In this document: one piece after another, positions 6,517 to 9,884 of the stretch | Layout: each line of letters begins with the position of its first letter | Numbering within the stretch: position 1 is the stretch's first letter | Assembly: GCA_913054445.1 (NCBI GenBank) | Contig: CAJXIK010000054.1 | Span: 1-9,884 of the forward strand | DNA: 9,884 nucleotides | Direction: 5' to 3' | Source: an uncultured Bermanella sp. | GTDB taxonomy: Bacteria > Pseudomonadota > Gammaproteobacteria > Pseudomonadales > Oceanobacteraceae | Notes under the pieces: model-generated | What the model saw: the letters and a program-made list of their open reading frames with translations, nothing else | Database searches by the model: none | Told to the model about the DNA's origin: nothing | Translations under genes and position numbers: made by a program

Positions 6517-7242
6517 ATGGCCACCTTACACGCTCGCAACCTTGCCAAAAGCTACGGCCCGAGAAAAGTAGTAGAAGATGTTTCACTGTCCATCAGCAGC
6601 GGCCAAATTGTCGGTCTACTGGGCCCTAATGGCGCGGGTAAGACCACCTGCTTCTACATGATAGTGAATCTCGTCAATGCCGACCAAGGCACCATCACCA
6701 TCGACGACGAAGACATTACCGACCTCCCCATGCACGGGCGCGCTAAAAAAGGCATCGGCTACCTGCCGCAAGAGGCCTCCATCTTTCGCAAGCTCACGGT
6801 GGCCCATAATATTCTGGCCATCTTGGAGACCCGCAAGGAATTAACCAGCGCCCAACGCCACGAGAAGCTGGAAAGCCTGCTGGACGAATTTCATATTCAG
6901 CACATTCGTGACAGCCAGGGTATGGCCCTATCTGGCGGAGAACGTCGCCGAGTAGAGATTGCCCGCGCCCTCGCCGCCGACCCGGCCTTCATTCTCCTAG
7001 ACGAACCCTTTGCGGGAGTCGACCCTATCTCGGTGGGAGATATCAAGAGCATCGTCAAGCAGCTCAAAGACCGTGGCCTCGGCGTATTAATTACCGACCA
7101 CAACGTGCGGGAAACCCTAGATATCTGTGAGAAAGCCTACATAGTGGGCAATGGCCACATCATCGCCGAAGGTTCTGCCGATGTGGTATTGAGCAATCAA
7201 CTGGTAAAAGATATTTATTTAGGTGATGACTTTAAGTTGTAA
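6517..7242 (+). CDS. lptB: LptB, ATPase of the LPS export transporter
   Basis: The 241-residue ABC ATPase is the same length as E. coli LptB and keeps its numbering: Walker A GPNGAGKTT (36-44, Lys42), Q-loop Q85 in LPQEASIFRKLTV, signature LSGGERRR (138-145), Walker B FILLDEP with Glu163, and H-loop His195. It powers LPS extraction from the inner membrane with LptF and LptG, which are not in this window (usually encoded elsewhere). It begins with the base after the lptA TAA and has no strong ribosome site of its own, suggesting coupled translation. Confidence 0.96.
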   Translation: MATLHARNLAKSYGPRKVVEDVSLSISSGQIVGLLGPNGAGKTTCFYMIVNLVNADQGTITIDDEDITDLPMHGRAKKGIGYLPQEASIFRKLTVAHNILAILETRKELTSAQRHEKLESLLDEFHIQHIRDSQGMALSGGERRRVEIARALAADPAFILLDEPFAGVDPISVGDIKSIVKQLKDRGLGVLITDHNVRETLDICEKAYIVGNGHIIAEGSADVVLSNQLVKDIYLGDDFKL

Positions 7243-7332
7243 TCTTGTATATTCAAGACACAAGTTATCCATAAAACTGACGCCAGCTCGGTCATACTTA
7301 TTGGTTCATATTGCAGGATTAAGTCGCCACCT
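7243..7332. other. Gap between lptB and rpoN
   Basis: These 90 bases hold a short inverted repeat (TCTTG 7243-7247 and CAAGA 7254-7258, 6-base loop) directly after the lptB stop, without a following T-run. No good sigma-70 pair was found. The only purine-rich site before rpoN, AGGA at 7315-7318, is 14 bases from the ATG, so rpoN initiation looks inherently weak. Whether rpoN has its own promoter here is open. Confidence 0.35.
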
Positions 7333-8862
7333 ATGAAAGCTTCGCTACAACTAAGAATGGGTCAGCAGCTGACCATGACACCTCAGCTGCAACAAGCCAT
7401 TCGCCTGTTACAGCTTTCTACTCTCGACCTTCAGCAAGAAATCCAAGGCATGCTGGACTCGAACCCACTGCTGGATGTAGAGGAAGAATTCGAATCCAAG
7501 GATGCCGACAAGAAAGACAAAAACGACAACGACTCACCGGTGAGTGAGACCCCTCTTAGCGACACCCCCAGCAACGAAGCCACCAGCAAAGAAGACACCC
7601 ACGCCGAGAACGAAGCCGTCGCCGACAGCGACTGGAGCGAAACCATTCCCGATGACCTCTCCACCGACAGCGAGTGGGACGATACTTGGCAAGCCTCCGC
7701 TGCTCCTGCCGCCACCGGCACTGGGCAAGCAGGCTCGGGTGATGACTTCGACATGGATTCGCGCAATGGCAGCACAGATGATTTGCAAGATCATTTATTG
7801 TGGCAACTCAACCTAACCTCCATGTCGGCGAACGATCACCTGATCGCCATCAATATCTTGGAGGGGGTCGACAGTGACGGTTACCTCAAGGTAACCCTAG
7901 AAGACATATTAGACAGCCTCGACCCAACTCTCGATATTGAGATGGATGAGATTCAGGCGGTATTGCGTCGCGTGCAGCAATTTGAGCCCAGCGGGGTCTG
8001 CACCCGTGATTTACAGGAATGCCTGTCGGTACAGCTTTCCCACTTAGACGAAGACACCCCCTGGTTGGCGCTGGCCAAGAAACTCATCGACAACCACTTA
8101 GAGCTGCTGGGCTCTAAAGATTATGCTTCCCTCATGCGCAAGCTCAAGGTGAAGGAAGAAGAGCTCAAGCTGGTGATTCGCGGCATTCAAGAGCTTAACC
8201 CACGGCCAGGATCACAAATTGCCCCCCAGGCCAGCGAGTACGTAATTCCAGATGTCATGGTACGCAAGGTAAAAGGCGAGTGGCGAGTGGAGCTCAACCC
8301 CGACATCGCGCCCAAACTGCGCATCAACGACCACTATGCGTCCATGGTGAAGCGGGCCGACACCAGCGCCGACAACACATTTATTAAAGACCACCTGCAA
8401 GAGGCCCGCTGGTTCTTAAAGAGCCTACAGAGTCGCAACGACACTCTGCTAAAGGTGGCCCGTGAAATTGTTGAATACCAGCATAAGTTTCTAGATATGG
8501 GCGATGAAGCCATGAAACCCTTGGTGCTGCACGACATCGCCGAGGCCGTGGGTATGCATGAATCCACTATATCTCGGGTCACCACCCAGAAATACATGCA
8601 CACCCCGAGGGGTATATTTGAATTAAAATATTTCTTCTCCAGCCACGTGAGCACCACCAGTGGCGGCGAGTGTTCTTCCACCGCCATCCGTGCCATGATC
8701 AAGAAGATGATCGCCGTAGAAAGCGCTAAAAAACCCCTGAGCGACAGTAAAATAGCGGCTCATTTAGAAGAAGAAGGCATTAAAGTTGCTCGCAGAACGG
8801 TGGCAAAATACCGAGAAGCCATGCAAATCCCGCCTTCCAACGAGCGCAAGAGATTGGTTTAA
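7333..8862 (+). CDS. rpoN: RNA polymerase sigma-54 factor RpoN
   Basis: The 509-residue protein has all sigma-54 regions: the glutamine- and leucine-rich activator-interacting region I (1-50, QQLTMTPQLQQAIRLLQLST), an acidic region II (about 51-155), the core-binding domain (about 155-330), a helix-turn-helix (about 401-420, DIAEAVGMHESTISRV) and the RpoN box ARRTVAKYRE (486-495), which reads the -24 element. It is longer than E. coli RpoN (477 residues); the excess lies in region II, which is rich in D, E, S and T and has the conserved DSEWDDTW segment. Sigma-54 directs transcription that needs enhancer-binding ATPase activators, often for nitrogen, motility or envelope functions. The linked hpf and ptsN are its usual neighbours. 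Confidence 0.97.
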   Translation: MKASLQLRMGQQLTMTPQLQQAIRLLQLSTLDLQQEIQGMLDSNPLLDVEEEFESKDADKKDKNDNDSPVSETPLSDTPSNEATSKEDTHAENEAVADSDWSETIPDDLSTDSEWDDTWQASAAPAATGTGQAGSGDDFDMDSRNGSTDDLQDHLLWQLNLTSMSANDHLIAINILEGVDSDGYLKVTLEDILDSLDPTLDIEMDEIQAVLRRVQQFEPSGVCTRDLQECLSVQLSHLDEDTPWLALAKKLIDNHLELLGSKDYASLMRKLKVKEEELKLVIRGIQELNPRPGSQIAPQASEYVIPDVMVRKVKGEWRVELNPDIAPKLRINDHYASMVKRADTSADNTFIKDHLQEARWFLKSLQSRNDTLLKVAREIVEYQHKFLDMGDEAMKPLVLHDIAEAVGMHESTISRVTTQKYMHTPRGIFELKYFFSSHVSTTSGGECSSTAIRAMIKKMIAVESAKKPLSDSKIAAHLEEEGIKVARRTVAKYREAMQIPPSNERKRLV

Positions 8863-8902
8863 TAAGTTTCAAGACAATTTGATAATAGATTGACGTATGT
8901 CA

Positions 8903-8920
8903 CACCGGTTTTCGCCGGTG
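8903..8920 (+). repeat. Hairpin after rpoN
   Basis: CACCGG (8903-8908) and CCGGTG (8915-8920) form a 6-bp GC-rich stem with loop TTTTCG. No T-run follows, so it is not a standard terminator. Its right arm is shared with the next palindrome (8917-8938), so the two cannot fold at once in RNA. Confidence 0.5.
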
Positions 8921-8921
8921 A

Positions 8922-8932
8922 CCTATACTTAG
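8922..8932 (+). promoter_or_regulatory. Putative sigma-S-type -10 element for hpf
   Basis: CCTATACTTAG agrees at 9 of 11 positions with the sigma-S extended -10 pattern KCTAYRCTTAA, including the characteristic C before TATACT. No clear -35 is present at the normal distance, which sigma-S tolerates. It would start a transcript near 8937, about 50 bases before the hpf ATG. It sits in the middle of an imperfect palindrome, arms GGTGACCTA (8917-8925) and TAGGTTACC (8930-8938). Confidence 0.5.
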
Positions 8933-8949
8933 GTTACCAGCACATTCAC

Positions 8950-8969
8950 GCATCCTAATTTTGGGATGC
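8950..8969 (+). promoter_or_regulatory. Hairpin in the hpf leader, just before the ribosome site
   Basis: GCATCCTAA (8950-8958) and TTGGGATGC (8961-8969) pair along nine positions with one G-T wobble; a realistic RNA fold is about 8 bp with a 4-base loop. It ends six bases before the strong ribosome site TAGGAG (8976-8981), which itself stays unpaired. Confidence 0.45.
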
Positions 8970-8987
8970 CGACAGTAGGAGCCATCT

Positions 8988-9281
8988 ATGCAAATTAATA
9001 TCAGCGGCCACCATGTTGAAGTAACTCAAGCCCTGAAAGATTATGTCCAATCTAAAGTGTTCAAATTAGAGCGACATTTTGAGTACATAACCAATGTGCA
9101 GGTAACATTAACCGTTGAAAAGCTCATGCAAAAAGCAGAAGCGACCATCCGTGCGTCCGGCGCTGAGTTGCACGCCAACGCAGACGATGAGAACATGTAC
9201 GCGGCCATAGACGGCTTAACCGATAAACTCGACCGTCAATTGCTTAAACATAAAGAAAAGATGAATAACCATCGCCACTGA
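8988..9281 (+). CDS. hpf: Ribosome hibernation promoting factor, short form
   Basis: The 97-residue protein is a single-domain Hpf (E. coli Hpf has 95 residues), beginning MQINISGHHVEVTQALKDYV and containing LERHFEYITNVQVTL and the region ADDENMYAAIDGLTDKLDRQL. Short Hpf binds in the 30S decoding channel and, with Rmf, turns idle 70S ribosomes into 100S dimers in stationary phase. The ATG has a strong TAGGAG six bases upstream (8976-8981). It lacks the C-terminal dimerisation domain of long Hpf, as usual for Gammaproteobacteria. The leader has a sigma-S-like -10 and a hairpin, consistent with stationary-phase control. Confidence 0.95.
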   Translation: MQINISGHHVEVTQALKDYVQSKVFKLERHFEYITNVQVTLTVEKLMQKAEATIRASGAELHANADDENMYAAIDGLTDKLDRQLLKHKEKMNNHRH

Positions 9282-9299
9282 AACACTCAATAAGCCCAT

Positions 9300-9755
9300 A
9301 TGACACCCAGTATTTCTGATATTTTAACTCTGGAGCGCACCCAATTGGGTGCGCAATGCAGCAGCAAAAAACGTGTAATCGAATATGTGGCTAATTTCTT
9401 AGCCGATCAAATTCCCGACGCTCAGGCAGATGACCTCTACCAACACCTCATTGCGCGAGAAAAATTGGGCAGCACCGGCATCGGCGAAGGCATCGCCATT
9501 CCCCACAGCCGCCTGAGTGAGTGTGAAGATACCTTGGGTGCCTTGTTTGTATTGGAAACAGCCGTCGACTTCGATGCCATTGACCGCGTACCCGTGGATA
9601 TCGTCTTTGTCTTATTAGTGCCCACCCAGGCCACCGAGCAACATTTACAGACCCTAAGCATGTTGGCACAAAAATTTAACCAACCATCATTCCGCGACCG
9701 CCTGCGTCAGGCTAAAGATAGCCACGAGTTGTATCAATTGGCCAGCACCCAGTAG
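9300..9755 (+). CDS. ptsN: PtsN, EIIA of the nitrogen-related phosphotransferase system
   Basis: The 151-residue protein is a full PTS EIIA type-2 domain. The phosphorylated histidine is His69 in GEGIAIPHSRL (62-72), corresponding to His73 in E. coli PtsN; the following conserved core includes DRVPVDIVFVLLVP and EQHLQTLSMLAQ. PtsN accepts phosphate from the PtsP-NPr chain and acts by regulatory protein contacts, for example on potassium transport and envelope stress in E. coli. It lies 18 bases after hpf with a weak ribosome site, so it is probably cotranscribed. A perfect 20-bp palindrome (9335-9354) lies in codons 12-19. The usual next genes rapZ and npr are not within the 129 bases that follow. 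Confidence 0.94.
   Translation: MTPSISDILTLERTQLGAQCSSKKRVIEYVANFLADQIPDAQADDLYQHLIAREKLGSTGIGEGIAIPHSRLSECEDTLGALFVLETAVDFDAIDRVPVDIVFVLLVPTQATEQHLQTLSMLAQKFNQPSFRDRLRQAKDSHELYQLASTQ
9335..9354. repeat. Perfect 20-bp palindrome inside ptsN
   Basis: GCGCACCCAATTGGGTGCGC is its own reverse complement; in RNA it gives an 8-bp GC-rich stem with an AATT loop, starting 35 bases after the start codon. It encodes ERTQLGAQ, so it is compatible with coding. Confidence 0.85.
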
Positions 9756-9818
9756 GCTGTTATAAGCACAGTACCAAACGTGTATTATAAAATGGGTTCT
9801 TACTAGTGGTCGTATAGG
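9756..9818. other. Non-coding stretch after ptsN
   Basis: No gene and no T-tailed hairpin is seen here. An AT-rich word TATTATAAAAT (9782-9792) resembles a -10 element but has no recognisable -35. Confidence 0.35.
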
Positions 9819-9884
9819 ATGTTCGAGGCATGGATGCCGAGGCAAGCCCTCATGGATGAGTCCACGGCGACCTAAAAAGCACTA
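9819..9884 (+). repeat. Structured interspersed repeat, most complete copy, cut by the window end
   Basis: It contains two perfect 12-bp palindromes of the form NNCATGGATGNN: GGCATGGATGCC (9827-9838) and CTCATGGATGAG (9849-9860), ten bases apart, then TCCAC and the tail GGCGACCTAAAAAGCACTA (9866-9884), which recurs at 1-20. Each unit has a 5-bp stem and GG loop. This looks like a REP-type intergenic element; I cannot name a family. Confidence 0.6.

Noticed and set aside
7277..7312. Sigma-70 promoter for rpoN in the lptB-rpoN gap (CTGACG, CATACT, TATTGG candidates)
   Set aside because: No pair of elements has both a fair match and a 16-18 base spacer.
7480..7760. Low-complexity acidic stretch in rpoN as a foreign insertion or frameshift
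   Set aside because: The frame stays open, the conserved segment DSEWDDTW lies within it, and sigma-54 region II is known to vary in length and acidity.
8903..8935. Rho-independent terminator of rpoN
   Set aside because: The hairpin 8903-8920 is followed by ACCTATACTTAGG rather than a T-tract.
1..9884. Defence system, CRISPR array, prophage, insertion sequence or tRNA/rRNA gene
   Set aside because: I saw no transposase, integrase, regularly spaced repeats or structured RNA gene; all supported genes are core envelope or regulatory genes.

Overview
The window reads as an ordinary chromosomal housekeeping locus of a Gammaproteobacterium: the cell-envelope and sigma-54 neighbourhood that Escherichia coli carries as mlaFEDCB / yrbG-kdsD-kdsC-lptCAB-rpoN-hpf-ptsN. 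Protein motifs, gene order and the divergent layout all fit. The sequence departs enough from E. coli (kdsC missing, rpoN with a long acidic insert, no rapZ directly after ptsN) that a non-enteric, perhaps marine lineage (Cellvibrionales or Oceanospirillales type) is my guess; the genus cannot be fixed from this window.

Layout. Positions 106-3160, minus strand: mlaF, mlaE, mlaD, mlaC, mlaB, a tightly packed operon for the Mla phospholipid transporter between the inner and outer membranes. Positions 3161-3461: a divergent intergenic region with a plausible promoter for the rightward genes. Positions 3462-4418: yrbG, a Ca2+/Na+ exchanger-type membrane protein. Positions 4458-7242: kdsD, lptC, lptA, lptB, which make arabinose 5-phosphate for Kdo and move LPS off the inner membrane. 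Positions 7333-8862: rpoN (sigma-54). Positions 8988-9755: hpf (ribosome hibernation factor) and ptsN (nitrogen-branch EIIA). Positions 9756-9884 hold no gene but contain a structured repeat.

The two divergent groups both maintain outer-membrane asymmetry: Lpt supplies outer-leaflet LPS and Mla handles phospholipids misplaced there. The rpoN-hpf-ptsN group is the usual regulatory tail.

No new multi-gene system is visible; every substantial ORF on a coding strand belongs to a known family. The points worth a second look are small: a clean absence of kdsC between kdsD and lptC; a short repeat whose tail is at both window ends, with a diverged relative overlapping the yrbG promoter; a sigma-S-like -10 element inside a palindrome before hpf; and a perfect 20-bp palindrome early in ptsN.
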